NCBI RefSeq assembly: GCF_023517775.1
Contig: NZ_CP082904.1
Coordinates: 868,001-932,000, forward strand
Length of the DNA: 64,000 nt
DNA from: Mixta hanseatica
GTDB taxonomy: Bacteria > Pseudomonadota > Gammaproteobacteria > Enterobacterales > Enterobacteriaceae
Reading direction: 5' to 3'
Positions 30,057 through 39,340 of this stretch are shown one piece after another (position 1 is the first letter of the stretch; each line of letters begins with the position of its first letter). The position numbers and the translations under genes are program-made. The notes under the pieces were generated by a model that saw only the letters and a list, made by a program, of their open reading frames with translations, did no database searches and had not been told where the DNA came from.

Positions 30057-31319
30057 ATGAAAACAATCGTCATCGCTGATGATTTTACCGGCGCTAACGA
30101 TACCGGTGTTCAGCTGGCGAAAAAGGGCGCGCGCACCGAGGTGATGCTTTTTGCAGGGCAGCAGCCGTCACGTCGCGCCGATGTGCTGGTGATTAATACC
30201 GAGAGTCGCGCCCTCAGCCCATCTGACGCAGCGAAGGCGGTAACGCAGGCGTTAGCCGGCTGGAAACAGCAGGATCTGCTGATTTACAAAAAAATCGATT
30301 CAACTTTTCGCGGCAACGTGGGCGTGGAAATTGAAGCGGCATTGCACGCCAGCGGTAAAGGACTGGCGCTGATCGCCGCGGCGATCCCGGGCGCTGGCCG
30401 CACCACGCTTAATGGGGAATGCCTGGTGCATCAGGTGCCGCTGGCGCAAACCGAGTTTGCCAGCGATCCGCGCACGCCGATCAACTCTTCACGCATTAAA
30501 ACCATTTTGCAGCAGCAAAGCGGGCTGCCGGTGACTGAGGTCGCATTGCCTGCGGTGCGCAGCGGCGAGTTGGCCGCGCTGCTGCGGCAATATCAGCATC
30601 AGGCGCCAGCAATGATCGTGGTGGATGCGCTAACCGAACAGGATCTGTCGGTGATTGCCGAAGCGGCTCTTTCGCTGGCGGAAACTCCGTTGCTGGTGGG
30701 CGCAGCGGGACTGGCTGCAGCGTTGCCTGCCAGCGCCTGCATCACAACTCATCTGGCCTTACCTGTGCTGGTGCTCGCTGGCTCAATGAGCGAGGCGACG
30801 CGTCGGCAGGTGGCGCTGGCTATCAGTCAGCAACGCGCGCAGGTGGTGGAGATCGATGTGGCGCAGCTGCTGAAGGATGAATCTCCCGTTGTTAGCGAGC
30901 TGGTGCAACAGGCGACTTCGCTGCTTGCTGCCGGTCAGCACACTATTTTACGCACCAGCCGTAGCGAAGCGGATCGCCATCAAATCGATCGGCTCTGTCA
31001 ACATATGCAGCTCAGCCGGGCGGCGCTGGGTGAGCGGCTCAGCCAACGGCTGGGGAAACTGACGTTGGCGATCATTGAAAGTACGCGTATCGGCGGACTG
31101 TTTCTGACGGGCGGCGACATCGCCATCGCGGTGGCAAAGGCATTAGGCGCAGAAGGTTATCGCATTCAACAAGAAGTCGCGCCCTGCATACCCTGCGGCG
31201 CATTGATTAATAGTGAAATTGATGATTTGCCGGTGATTACCAAAGCTGGCGGATTTGGTACAGAGAGTGCGCTTTGTGACGCGCTCTCGTTTATTGAGGA
31301 GATGTACAGTGACCACTAA
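30057..31319 (+). CDS. DUF1537 four-carbon acid sugar kinase
   Basis: A 420-residue cytoplasmic kinase of the DUF1537 family, known to phosphorylate D-threonate, L-threonate or D-erythronate at carbon 4. The opening MKTIVIADDFTGANDTG is the N-terminal substrate domain signature, KKIDSTFRGN lies near residue 80, and the C-terminal nucleotide-binding part contains FLTGGDIAIAVAKALGA. An AAGGAG site lies five bases before the ATG. It is the first of three plus-strand genes and overlaps pdxA2 by eleven bases. With PdxA2 next to it the D-threonate kinase (DtnK) type is most likely. Confidence 0.92.
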   Translation: MKTIVIADDFTGANDTGVQLAKKGARTEVMLFAGQQPSRRADVLVINTESRALSPSDAAKAVTQALAGWKQQDLLIYKKIDSTFRGNVGVEIEAALHASGKGLALIAAAIPGAGRTTLNGECLVHQVPLAQTEFASDPRTPINSSRIKTILQQQSGLPVTEVALPAVRSGELAALLRQYQHQAPAMIVVDALTEQDLSVIAEAALSLAETPLLVGAAGLAAALPASACITTHLALPVLVLAGSMSEATRRQVALAISQQRAQVVEIDVAQLLKDESPVVSELVQQATSLLAAGQHTILRTSRSEADRHQIDRLCQHMQLSRAALGERLSQRLGKLTLAIIESTRIGGLFLTGGDIAIAVAKALGAEGYRIQQEVAPCIPCGALINSEIDDLPVITKAGGFGTESALCDALSFIEEMYSDH

Positions 31320-32292
31320 GACCATTGCGGTAACCATGGGCGATCCGGCCGGTATCGGCCCCGAGATTATTGTCAAAGCGCTTGCTGAAGGGGAGTTAAA
31401 TGGCGCGCCAGTCGTGGTGGTGGGCTGCCTGGAAACGTTAAGGCGCGTAATGGCGCAGGGCAACCTCCCGCAAACCGAGCTGAAAGAGATTACCTCCGTG
31501 GCGCAGGCGCAGTATACGCCCGGCACCATTAACGTGCTGGATGAACCGTTGGCCGATCCGCTGGCGCTGGTGCCGGGTAAGGTGCAGGCCCAGGCGGGCG
31601 ATTTAGCTTATCGCTGCGTGAAGCGCGCCACGGAACTGGCGATGGCGGGCGAAGTACACGCCATCGCCACCGCACCGCTCAATAAAGAGGCGCTGCATTC
31701 TGCCGGTCACCTGTACCCGGGTCATACCGAACTGCTGGCGCAATTAACCGAGAGTAAAGATTACGCGATGGTGCTCTATACCGACCGGTTAAAAGTGATT
31801 CATGTCACCACGCATATCGCGCTGCGTAAATTTCTCGATACCCTGAACCAGCCGCGCGTAGAGACGGTCATCGGCATGGCGGATACCTTTTTGCGCCGCG
31901 TCGGCTATACGCAGCCGCGCATTGCGGTCGCCGGGGTGAATCCGCACGCTGGAGAAAACGGCCTGTTCGGCGATGAAGAGATTAATATTGTCGGCCCGGC
32001 GATTAAGGCGATGCAGGAAAAAGGCATCGACGCCCGCGGCCCTTGCCCGCCGGATACGGTTTATCTGCAGTGTTATGAAGGGCAATATGACATGGTGGTG
32101 GCGATGTATCACGATCAGGGCCATATTCCGCTTAAGCTGCTGGGTTTCTATGACGGCGTCAATATTACCGCCGGCCTGCCGTTTATTCGCACCTCGGCGG
32201 ACCATGGCACCGCATTTGATATTGCCTGGACAGGTAAAGCGAAGTCTGAGAGCATGGCCGTCTCGATTCAACTTGCGATGCAACTTGCATAG
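31309..32292 (+). CDS. pdxA2: 4-phospho-D-threonate 3-dehydrogenase (PdxA2-type)
   Basis: A 327-residue member of the PdxA family. It should oxidise 4-phospho-D-threonate and decarboxylate it to dihydroxyacetone phosphate with NAD+. Family motifs are GDPAGIGPEII at the N-terminus, a metal-binding histidine in HVTTHIALRKF, and YHDQGHIPLK near residue 263. The GTG at 31309 is preferred over an upstream in-frame start because GAGGAG lies eight bases before it; this gives the usual length and an overlap with the kinase stop. Housekeeping PdxA for vitamin B6 would lie elsewhere, beside ksgA. Confidence 0.9.
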   Translation: MTTKTIAVTMGDPAGIGPEIIVKALAEGELNGAPVVVVGCLETLRRVMAQGNLPQTELKEITSVAQAQYTPGTINVLDEPLADPLALVPGKVQAQAGDLAYRCVKRATELAMAGEVHAIATAPLNKEALHSAGHLYPGHTELLAQLTESKDYAMVLYTDRLKVIHVTTHIALRKFLDTLNQPRVETVIGMADTFLRRVGYTQPRIAVAGVNPHAGENGLFGDEEINIVGPAIKAMQEKGIDARGPCPPDTVYLQCYEGQYDMVVAMYHDQGHIPLKLLGFYDGVNITAGLPFIRTSADHGTAFDIAWTGKAKSESMAVSIQLAMQLA

Positions 32293-32298
32293 GGAAAG

Positions 32299-33072
32299 AT
32301 GAAAGGACAAAGTCGCCTTGACCAGATTATGGATTACCTGAAAGGGCATAATCTGGTTACCGTTGATCAATTGGTGACGGCCATTTCCGCCTCGCCCGCC
32401 ACTATCCGCCGCGATCTGATTAAACTGGATCGGGAAGGCGTTATTAGCAGGACGCACGGCGGCGTGACGTTAAACCGTTTTATTCCTGAGCAGCCTACTA
32501 CCTCTGAAAAAATCCAGCGCAATCTGGCTGAAAAGCAGGCCATTGCGCGTGCTGCGGCTGCGCGGGTCAAAGCGGGCGATGCGGTAGTACTGGATGCGGG
32601 CACCACCATGCTGGAGCTGGCGCGTCAGTTAACGCACCTGCCGCTGCGGGTGATTACCGCCGATCTGCATATCGCGCTGTTTCTTTCCGGTTTCCGGCAA
32701 ATTGAAGTGACGATCATTGGCGGTCGCATTGATGATTCCAGTCAGTCGTGCATTGGCGAACATGGGCGCCGCCTGTTGCGTACGCTTCATCCTGATATTG
32801 CCTTTGTCAGCTGCAATTCATGGAGCCTGGAAAAAGGGATCACTACGCCTACGGAGGATAAAGCCGGACTGAAGCAGGATCTGCTGCTTAACGCCCGTCA
32901 GCGTGTGTTGCTGGCGGACAGCAGTAAATATGGTTCCTGGTCGTTGTTTTGCGTGACGCCGTTGCAGGCGTTAACGGAAGTGGTTACCGATAACAGGTTA
33001 AGTGAAGAGGCGCAGGCATTGCTCGAAGGGCAAGAGTTTGCATTGACGCTGGCGGATCCGCTGGCGCGATAA
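32299..33072 (+). CDS. DeoR-family transcriptional regulator
   Basis: A 257-residue regulator. The N-terminal helix-turn-helix covers about residues 6-60 ([20 protein letters not shown] then [17 protein letters not shown]) and the C-terminal sensor domain has the sugar-phosphate signature [16 protein letters not shown] and LLADSSKYG. It lies six bases after pdxA2 and is likely the local repressor, sensing a phosphorylated sugar acid. The dyads at 29918-29975 are candidate targets. Confidence 0.92.
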   Translation: MKGQSRLDQIMDYLKGHNLVTVDQLVTAISASPATIRRDLIKLDREGVISRTHGGVTLNRFIPEQPTTSEKIQRNLAEKQAIARAAAARVKAGDAVVLDAGTTMLELARQLTHLPLRVITADLHIALFLSGFRQIEVTIIGGRIDDSSQSCIGEHGRRLLRTLHPDIAFVSCNSWSLEKGITTPTEDKAGLKQDLLLNARQRVLLADSSKYGSWSLFCVTPLQALTEVVTDNRLSEEAQALLEGQEFALTLADPLAR

Positions 33073-33078
33073 ACGAAA

Positions 33079-33099
33079 CGGGGCGGCGTTTCCGCCCCG
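33079..33099. terminator. Hairpin between convergent deoR-type gene and speD
   Basis: CGGGGCGG, loop CGTTT, CCGCCCCG. Read on the minus strand it is followed by TTTCGTTT, so it probably terminates speED. Confidence 0.65.
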
Positions 33100-33113
33100 A
33101 TAAAGCGCTGGCT

Positions 33114-33923
33114 TTACTGCGTTTTCAGGCCCAGGGAAGGGATATTCCGGCCATAATAGATTTCACGCATCTCCTTCCACAACAGATCGGTGATCCGCTT
33201 ATGTTCTTGCGGGCTCAGGTCTTCCGGTCTGGTGTTGAACAGGTAATGTTTGAGATCGAATTCTTTCAGCAACATCTTGGTGTGAAAGATATTTTCCTGA
33301 TAAACGTTCACATCGACCATGTCATACATCGTCTTCATATCTTCCGACATAAAGTTCTGTATTGAGTTGATCTCATGATCGATAAAGTGCTTCACGCCGT
33401 TAACGTCACGGGTAAAGCCGCGTACGCGATAATCAACGGTAACGATATCCGATTCCAGCTGGTGGATAAGATAGTTCAGCGCTTTAAGCGGTGAAATCAC
33501 GCCGCAGGTGGAAACTTCGATATCGGCGCGGAAAGTACATAATCCGCCTTCGGGATGGCTTTCCGGGTAGGTATGGACGCAAATATGACTTTTATCCAGG
33601 TGGGCGACCACTGAACCAGGCAGCGGACCGGGATGCTCCGAATTATCAATATCTTTCGGATCGATCGGCTCTTCGCTAACCAGAATGGTGACGCTGGCAC
33701 CCTGCGGTTCATAATCCTGACGCGCAATATTCAGCACGTTGGCGCCGATAATTGAGCAGGTCTCGGTCAGGATTTCAGTCAGGCGGTTAGCGTTGTATTG
33801 CTCATCAATATAAGCAATATAACCATCGCGTTCGGCCTCACTGTTCGCATAGCAAATGTCGTAGATACAAAAACTCAGGCTTTTTGTCAGGTTGTTGAAG
33901 CCATGTAGTTTCAGCTTTTGCAA
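33114..33923 (-). CDS. speD: S-adenosylmethionine decarboxylase proenzyme
   Basis: A 269-residue pyruvoyl enzyme that supplies decarboxylated S-adenosylmethionine for spermidine synthesis. The self-cleavage site is in [12 protein letters not shown] near residue 112, where the serine after lysine becomes the pyruvoyl group. The start codon is TTG ([15 protein letters not shown]), as in E. coli speD, with an AGGGGG site before it. It is 14 bases downstream of speE in the same operon. The C-terminus is slightly longer than E. coli SpeD (264). Confidence 0.97.
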   Translation of the reverse strand: MQKLKLHGFNNLTKSLSFCIYDICYANSEAERDGYIAYIDEQYNANRLTEILTETCSIIGANVLNIARQDYEPQGASVTILVSEEPIDPKDIDNSEHPGPLPGSVVAHLDKSHICVHTYPESHPEGGLCTFRADIEVSTCGVISPLKALNYLIHQLESDIVTVDYRVRGFTRDVNGVKHFIDHEINSIQNFMSEDMKTMYDMVDVNVYQENIFHTKMLLKEFDLKHYLFNTRPEDLSPQEHKRITDLLWKEMREIYYGRNIPSLGLKTQ

Positions 33924-33937
33924 TTTAGTTCACCCCC

Positions 33938-34810
33938 TTATAAATGCCCGGTCGGCGCCGACAGCGCATTCAACAGATATTGCGGCAGAGCAAAGCTGCC
34001 CGTATGGATTGCCGGATTATAGTAACGGCAGTTCAGTCCTGCTGAGGCAAAGCGCGCCTGCAGCGTAGCGGTATCAAGCTGACGCAGCGCCGGGTTATCG
34101 CTTGCCCAGGCAAAGGTCATGATGCCGCCGTAGTAAGTCGGGATCGCCGCCTGATAAAAGCTGACATCGCTGAAGTAGTGGCCCAGTTTGCGATGGCTGG
34201 TGACCGCTTCGTCCTGCTGCAGGAAGCTAACGCCATTCTGCGCGACAAAGATGCCATTTTCATTAAGACAGCGTTTACAGCCCTGATAAAATTCAGAGGT
34301 AAACAGGCTTTCACCCGGGCCAACCGGATCGGTGCAGTCCGAGATAATCACATCAAACTTTTCGTGGGTTTGCGTAACGAAGTTTACCCCATCGTCGATC
34401 ACCAGACGGAAGCGCGGATCGTCATAAGCACCGGCGCTGTGGTTGGGCAGATACTGACGGCAAAACTCGACCACGCCCGCATCGATTTCCACCATCGTAA
34501 TCTGTTCCAGCCCGGTATGACGACTGACTTCACGCAGCATACCGCCGTCGCCGCCGCCGATAATCAACACCTTTTTGGCGTTGCCATGGGCCAACAGCGG
34601 AACGTGGGTTAACATTTCGTGATAGATGAATTCATCGCGCTCGGTGGTTTGCACCACGCCATCCAGCGCCATGACGCGACCGAAGGCCGCATTTTCGAAA
34701 ATAATCAGATCCTGGTGCTCGGTCTTCTCACGATAAAGAATGTTGTCTACCGTGAAATACTGACCAAAGCCGGCATGAAGCGTTTCATACCAAATTTCAT
34801 TTTGGGCCAT
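33938..34810 (-). CDS. speE: Spermidine synthase
   Basis: A 290-residue aminopropyltransferase that joins decarboxylated S-adenosylmethionine and putrescine into spermidine. Motifs are [15 protein letters not shown] near residue 80, [12 protein letters not shown], and the active-site [15 protein letters not shown] near residue 155. The ATG at 34810 ([12 protein letters not shown]) has an AGGAGA site eight bases upstream and agrees with E. coli SpeE (288). The gene precedes speD. Confidence 0.97.
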   Translation of the reverse strand: MAQNEIWYETLHAGFGQYFTVDNILYREKTEHQDLIIFENAAFGRVMALDGVVQTTERDEFIYHEMLTHVPLLAHGNAKKVLIIGGGDGGMLREVSRHTGLEQITMVEIDAGVVEFCRQYLPNHSAGAYDDPRFRLVIDDGVNFVTQTHEKFDVIISDCTDPVGPGESLFTSEFYQGCKRCLNENGIFVAQNGVSFLQQDEAVTSHRKLGHYFSDVSFYQAAIPTYYGGIMTFAWASDNPALRQLDTATLQARFASAGLNCRYYNPAIHTGSFALPQYLLNALSAPTGHL

Positions 34811-34917
34811 GGTGGGGCTCTCCTCAGAATAGCCATGAAAATTGGGCGGCACATCATAGCTAACTCTGACGGGGGTTGCACGGTCAAATTAGCAGCAGGA
34901 GAGCACAGGAAGGCGGA

Positions 34918-35265
34918 TTACTTAACGTAAGCCAGCAAACTGAGCGAATCGCGCGCCAGTGCCTTACATTTCTTATCGTTAGAGACAGCAATCCCGCTCA
35001 GATCGCGATAGCTCTCTTCTCCCAATACTTTCATGTTGTAGCTGGCATAGTTGGTAAGATCCCAACGGTTCTGCTGGGCAAAGAAAACCAGTGCCTTGCG
35101 GATTTGGGCATCAGGCAGATCCTGGTAGCCGCAGTCATTTTTTAGATAGACAAATACCGCGGTCAGATCGGCCAGATCTTCCGCTTCTGACTCGCTAAGC
35201 GCAAAGCTGGTGGATGAGAAGCCAAGAAGCCCCGACAGCAGCAGGGCTTTGATGCTCTTCGTCAT
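34918..35265 (-). CDS. yacC: YacC family small periplasmic protein (pilotin-like)
   Basis: A 115-residue protein with a signal peptide (MTKSIKALLLSGLLGFSSTS, cleavage after FA) and two cysteines in the mature part (NDCGYQDL and KKCKAL). It belongs to the PulS/OutS-like group related to secretin pilotins, but lacks a clear lipobox. It occupies the E. coli position upstream of speE. The second ATG (35265) is chosen because AGAGA then has normal spacing. Confidence 0.9.
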   Translation of the reverse strand: MTKSIKALLLSGLLGFSSTSFALSESEAEDLADLTAVFVYLKNDCGYQDLPDAQIRKALVFFAQQNRWDLTNYASYNMKVLGEESYRDLSGIAVSNDKKCKALARDSLSLLAYVK

Positions 35266-35271
35266 AATCAT

Positions 35272-35727
35272 TCTCTAAAAATTGCAATAACCTGACGTTA
35301 GCACAGTTATGAGCGGTCTTCAGGCCATTTTTACGCTTTGTTGCCGTTTGTGCTAAAAATCGTCATTTTTGCCGTATGGCTGTTTTCGGTGGATACCTGG
35401 AGCAAGCAGCAGAAGCATTATCAAACCGGCCAGGGGGGGACTTGTGACGCATCGAATGAAAAAAATAGTTTAATCATAAGTAGGCTATTAAAAGATAAAA
35501 TGAAATGTTCCGGGCATGCAAAATGCGTTAAATATAAAAGAGTAAATTGAGCCATGTCTGATAGCGATAAATGTATCTTCCAGAGAAGCTCAGAGACCCA
35601 AGGCGTTTGAGTTGATAAATAGCCAATCTGTACCGTGACGCATAATCTGCAATATGCATAAAAAATTTAACTCTGCTGTGCCGCCTTTTCGCTATAAAAA
35701 ATATGCTTGATAAAGGAGGGAGTTAGT
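35272..35727. other. Low-GC spacer after yacC
   Basis: About 455 bases with no gene I can support. A 70-codon frame from a TTG at 35338 begins with a hydrophobic stretch but has no good ribosome site. A run of seven G lies at 35433-35439. Base composition is lower in GC than the backbone. Confidence 0.45.
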
Positions 35728-36169
35728 ATGGCTATTAAAAGCTTCTATTATTCTCAATTAGCAGATTTAAGGATAGAGGGGGGTTGGGCTGCATGCGAGC
35801 TATTCTATTCATCTGGTTATAAAAAATGAAAATATGGAAAATGGTAAACATGTCTATGTTGCGGCAACAGGCAGGAGCAATGCAGCTAAAGCTGCTGGCT
35901 CGGGAACGCTTTTATTCTGGTGTAAAGTAAGGACCTCGTTTGATAACAAAATCTATGTCTTAGAGAGGGCAAAAGGAGATGTCTGGGCGACAGGTATAGA
36001 TGATATAGTCATAGGAGCCACTTCTTTTTTCTTACCCATTACAACCTGGTTTACACCATCTTTAGAAGTTGAAGCAGGGTACTTTTATGACTCAGGCCAT
36101 ACAGGAACGGTTCCTCCCATGCCGCCAGGTATGAAAAGATTGATAAACCTGACACCATTTCAAAGGTAA
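35728..36169 (+). pseudogene. Hypothetical gene with a frameshift at an A6 run
   Basis: An ATG at 35728 with an excellent AGGAGGG site opens a frame (MAIKSFYYSQLADLRIEGGW) that stops after 33 codons at 35827. The next frame continues to 36169 and includes MENGKHVYVAATGRSNAAK. Removing one A from the run AAAAAA at 35821-35826 joins the two into one protein of about 146 residues. So it is a recently broken gene, or one that uses slippage at the A run. I do not recognise the family. The downstream secreted protein gene starts eight bases after the stop. Confidence 0.6.
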
Positions 36170-36177
36170 AATCAGAG

Positions 36178-36732
36178 ATGCGTATGCAACGAGCCATAAC
36201 CCTGATGATCATTTTCTTGTTTGCCGCCATGCCCACGTATGGTTCGGCGGATTATGTTGATGCGCTAACCAAAGAAGCGTCCGATTTAATGCGTAAGTAT
36301 GCGCTTGCCGATAATCAGGAACAAAAACAGGCGCTGGAGGAAATTGCCGCTTTGGCAAAGAAAAATAAATCAAATGAAAATGTTATTAGAATATATACCC
36401 AAATCCTTGCCTCAAGCGGTCATTATAAAAAAGCAATAAGTGTACTGGAGCCGTTTACCAGAGAAAGACCTGAGTCTGCCTTGTTGCTCCAGGAATGTAT
36501 GCTAAAGGAGAGAGTCCGTCAGCATGATGCACAATGTTATAAAAACGCTCTCTCTGCCGCTGAAAAGAAAGGTGTTAATAATCTGGATTACCTGATGATT
36601 TTATATTTTTCAGGCGATAAACGATTTGATCAGGCAAAAGAAAAATATCTCTGTCATAACGGCAGTGATGCAATAATATCGATTTTCGATAAAAGTAGAG
36701 ATGAGGTTTTAAAACAGCTATACCCTAAATAA
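36178..36732 (+). CDS. Hypothetical secreted protein with TPR-like helices
   Basis: A 184-residue protein with a signal peptide (about residues 1-24, ending in TYGSA) and a mature part predicted to be helical, with degenerate tetratricopeptide-like pairs (IYTQILASSGHYKKAISVLE near residue 75). Two cysteines lie in LLQECMLK and AQCYKNA. It is AT-rich and A-ending in codon use, unlike neighbours, suggesting transfer. Paired with the upstream broken gene, it resembles the layout of an effector with a periplasmic protector, but no family was recognised and this is only a guess. Confidence 0.65.
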   Translation: MRMQRAITLMIIFLFAAMPTYGSADYVDALTKEASDLMRKYALADNQEQKQALEEIAALAKKNKSNENVIRIYTQILASSGHYKKAISVLEPFTRERPESALLLQECMLKERVRQHDAQCYKNALSAAEKKGVNNLDYLMILYFSGDKRFDQAKEKYLCHNGSDAIISIFDKSRDEVLKQLYPK

Positions 36733-36801
36733 TTAGGTTTCAGGTTTAGTCAAACTGCGTTAGCAGCCTTCGCTTCACATGAGCCTCTCCTCATCCTGAA
36801 C

Positions 36802-36832
36802 TTGACTTTGCCGTTGGGGCAAGGTTTAGGAT
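36802..36832 (+). promoter_or_regulatory. CueR-type copper-inducible promoter of cueO
   Basis: TTGACT at 36802-36807 and TAGGAT at 36827-36832 are separated by 19 bases, the long spacer of MerR-family promoters. The spacer contains the dyad ACTTTGCC-GTTGG-GGCAAGGT. It ends 30 bases before cueO. Confidence 0.88.
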
Positions 36833-36862
36833 AACGTCCTCATTGCGATTAAGGACGCCATC

Positions 36863-38485
36863 ATGCAACGCCGCGACTTTCTTAAACTTACCGCAGCGCT
36901 GAGCGCCGCGGGTCTGCTCCCCTTCTGGTCAGGCCGTGCGCTGGCCGCTGGCCGCCCGGCGCTGCCGATTCCCGATCTGCTGACGCCCGATATTCATGGC
37001 GCGGTGCGTCTGATTGCTCAGACCGGCACCAGCCACTGGAACGGCAAAGCAGTGAATACCTGGGGCTATAACGGCGCGTTGCTGGGGCCGGCGATTGAGA
37101 TGACGCGCGGCAAAACGCTAAAAGTGCTGATGGAAAACCGTCTGCCGCAGGCGACAACGGTGCACTGGCACGGGCTGGAGGTGCCAGGGGAAGTAGACGG
37201 TGGGCCGCAGGCCGCCATCGCGCCCGGCAGCCAGCGTACGGTTTCTATTACGCCCGATCAGCCAGCGGCAACCTGCTGGTTTCATCCGCACCAGCACGGT
37301 ACCACCGGTTATCAGGTGGCGCAGGGTCTGGCCGGGCTGGTGGTGCTGCGTGATGAGGAATCTGAAAAATTACTGCTGCCGAAGCAGTGGGGCGTGGATG
37401 ATATTCCGATTGTCTTGCAGGATAAACAGCTCACGGCAGAGGGCACCGGGATCGATTATCAACTGGATGTGATGCGTGCCGCAGTCGGCTGGTTTGGCAA
37501 TCTGATGCTGACCAACGGCGTGCCTTATCCGCAGCAGGCGGTGCCGCGCGGTTGGCTACGTTTACGGCTGCTAAACGGCTGCAATGCGCGCACGCTGAAT
37601 CTGGCGGCCAGCGATAAGCGCACGTTGTATGTTATCGCCAGCGATGGCGGCCTGCTGGCGGAGCCGGTACAGGTAGAGACGCTAATGCTGTTGCCGGGCG
37701 AGCGTTTTGAAGTATTAGTCGATGCCAGCAACGGCAAAGCGTTTGATTTGGTGACCTTGCCAGTTAAACAGATGGGCATGACGCTGGCGCCGTTTGATGC
37801 GCCGCTGCCGGTATTACATATTTTGCCGCTGCGGGTGATGGCCAGCGGCTCGCTGCCGGACAAACTTGCCACCCTGCCGCCGCTGCCCGCCAGCGATAAT
37901 CTGCCGGGACGCTGGCTTCAGCTGATGATGGATCCCCAGCTTGATCGGCTGGGCATGCAGACGCTGCAACAGAAGTATGGCAAGCAGGCGATGGCCGGAC
38001 ATGAGATGAAAGGACACGCAGCGGCGCCACAATCCAATGCCGCCGGTCACCATCATCAGGCGATGGCGCATCAGCAGGCGTCAAACGGTCACGATCATGC
38101 AATGGCGGATATGTCGCATCAGAGCGCTTCCGGCTATGATTTCCACAACGGAAATAAAATCAACGGCCTTGCTTTTGATATGAATAAACCGATGTTTGCC
38201 GTGAAGCAGGGTCAGCTGGAAAAATGGACCATTTCCGGTGAGGGCGATGCGATGCTGCATCCTTTCCATATTCACGGCACGCAGTTTCGCATTCTTTCAG
38301 AAAACGGCAAGCCGCCTGCGCCGCATCGTCAGGGATGGAAAGATACGGTGCATGTGGAAGGCTGGCGTAGCGAAGTGCTGGTGCGCTTTAACCATCAGGC
38401 CAGCGCCCAGCATGCCTATATGGCGCACTGCCATTTGCTGGAGCATGAAGATACCGGCATGATGCTGGGCTTTACCGTTGAGTAA
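36863..38485 (+). CDS. cueO: Multicopper oxidase CueO
   Basis: A 540-residue periplasmic cuprous oxidase that protects against copper. The twin-arginine signal is [20 protein letters not shown]. Copper-site motifs in order are [27 protein letters not shown] and the type 1 site [14 protein letters not shown] methionine- and histidine-rich loop around residues 375-420 (for example [20 protein letters not shown]) is typical of CueO and binds extra copper. The CueR-type promoter upstream supports the role. In E. coli gcd follows; here it is absent. Confidence 0.97.
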   Translation: MQRRDFLKLTAALSAAGLLPFWSGRALAAGRPALPIPDLLTPDIHGAVRLIAQTGTSHWNGKAVNTWGYNGALLGPAIEMTRGKTLKVLMENRLPQATTVHWHGLEVPGEVDGGPQAAIAPGSQRTVSITPDQPAATCWFHPHQHGTTGYQVAQGLAGLVVLRDEESEKLLLPKQWGVDDIPIVLQDKQLTAEGTGIDYQLDVMRAAVGWFGNLMLTNGVPYPQQAVPRGWLRLRLLNGCNARTLNLAASDKRTLYVIASDGGLLAEPVQVETLMLLPGERFEVLVDASNGKAFDLVTLPVKQMGMTLAPFDAPLPVLHILPLRVMASGSLPDKLATLPPLPASDNLPGRWLQLMMDPQLDRLGMQTLQQKYGKQAMAGHEMKGHAAAPQSNAAGHHHQAMAHQQASNGHDHAMADMSHQSASGYDFHNGNKINGLAFDMNKPMFAVKQGQLEKWTISGEGDAMLHPFHIHGTQFRILSENGKPPAPHRQGWKDTVHVEGWRSEVLVRFNHQASAQHAYMAHCHLLEHEDTGMMLGFTVE

Positions 38486-38501
38486 TAGTGAACTGGCTTG
38501 C

Positions 38502-38533
38502 AAAGGGCGCAACGGTTGAGCGTTGCGCCCTTT
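38502..38533 (+). terminator. Terminator hairpin of cueO
   Basis: AAAGGGCGCAACG pairs perfectly with CGTTGCGCCCTTT (13 pairs, six-base loop), starting 17 bases after the stop. The 3' T tract is short. Confidence 0.8.
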
Positions 38534-38771
38534 AATATGTCGCAGCTGGAAAACAGGTATTAAGCAGCATATAGCCCGGCTTTTTTATGTGCAGGCGTAG
38601 TAACATTGGCCTGCTTACAACATAAAGGAGTATGTTTATGCAAATCAGGTGGAAGCCATGAGTGCATAACATTCGTTCAGCGCCCCGATTTTTATACCGT
38701 AAGAAATGTGTTACTCAAGGCACATAAAATTCGCGTGCCTGGCTCACGCAATGGATTGATGGCGTATGGTT
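38534..38771. other. Degraded region after cueO
   Basis: No intact gene. An AAGGAG site at 38624-38629 leads only to a ten-codon reading frame. Another frame (38606-38821, TTG start) includes a protein-like stretch ITFVQRPDFYTVRNVLLKAH but lacks a credible start. It looks like remains of a small gene. Confidence 0.4.
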
Positions 38772-39113
38772 ATGTCGACGTGCAGGGAGAGCACAACTTT
38801 GCAAACTGCAAAATACGTTAAAAAAGCCGTGGGCTTTGCGATCTGTTTTCTTGTGGCTTTCCTTTTATCTTGCTACGGCATGCCGCTTTACTCGTTTACT
38901 ACCTGAATCGTTGACCATTCCCATCAACTATTCAGCCGCTATCAGGCTGATATCTACGAACCAGATTCAGATCAGGTTACGTTCCTTTCGCTGATTATCG
39001 TTGTTGGCGTTTATGCGCTAGTTTTTTTATTGGCTGATAAAAACCGCGCTCAAAAAGTTAAAACGTTGACAGGTTACGGTACTTATCACGGCTCCCTGCG
39101 CCTGCGTGAATAA
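38772..39113 (+). pseudogene. Two-helix membrane protein gene interrupted by an in-frame TGA
   Basis: An open frame starts at ATG 38772, has a hydrophobic segment (VGFAICFLVAFLLSCYGMPL), meets TGA at 38904, and continues in the same frame with DHSHQLFSRYQADIYEPDS, a second hydrophobic segment (FLSLIIVVGVYALVFLLA) and a basic tail to TAA at 39111. The reading frame downstream of the TGA is intact for 68 codons, so a single nonsense change (possibly from TGG) is the simplest view. The layout of two membrane segments around a periplasmic loop is clear; the family was not recognised. Confidence 0.6.
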
Positions 39114-39340
39114 ACCGAAACTAAAAAATTGGATATGATGCACAGGAGAAGAGCCGCAATAAATGCGGCTGTGAATTAACCGTCAGATGTTAAATGCAAT
39201 TCTTTTACCCGTCGGTAGCTCTACATCCAGACTGAGCTTCCCACCCATTACGCATTTTTAACCGGTTGAACGTGGCCTTCAGTGGTAAAAAAGCGGATTC
39301 ATACCGAACGCCGCCCTGATTATTGATGATTGTCGCAGGC

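Noticed and set aside
35338..35550. 70-codon frame with a hydrophobic N-terminus
   Set aside because: TTG start without a ribosome site, no known family; kept only as part of the spacer description.
38904..38906. TGA read as selenocysteine
   Set aside because: No bacterial SECIS-like hairpin was evident directly after the codon, and no redox context exists.
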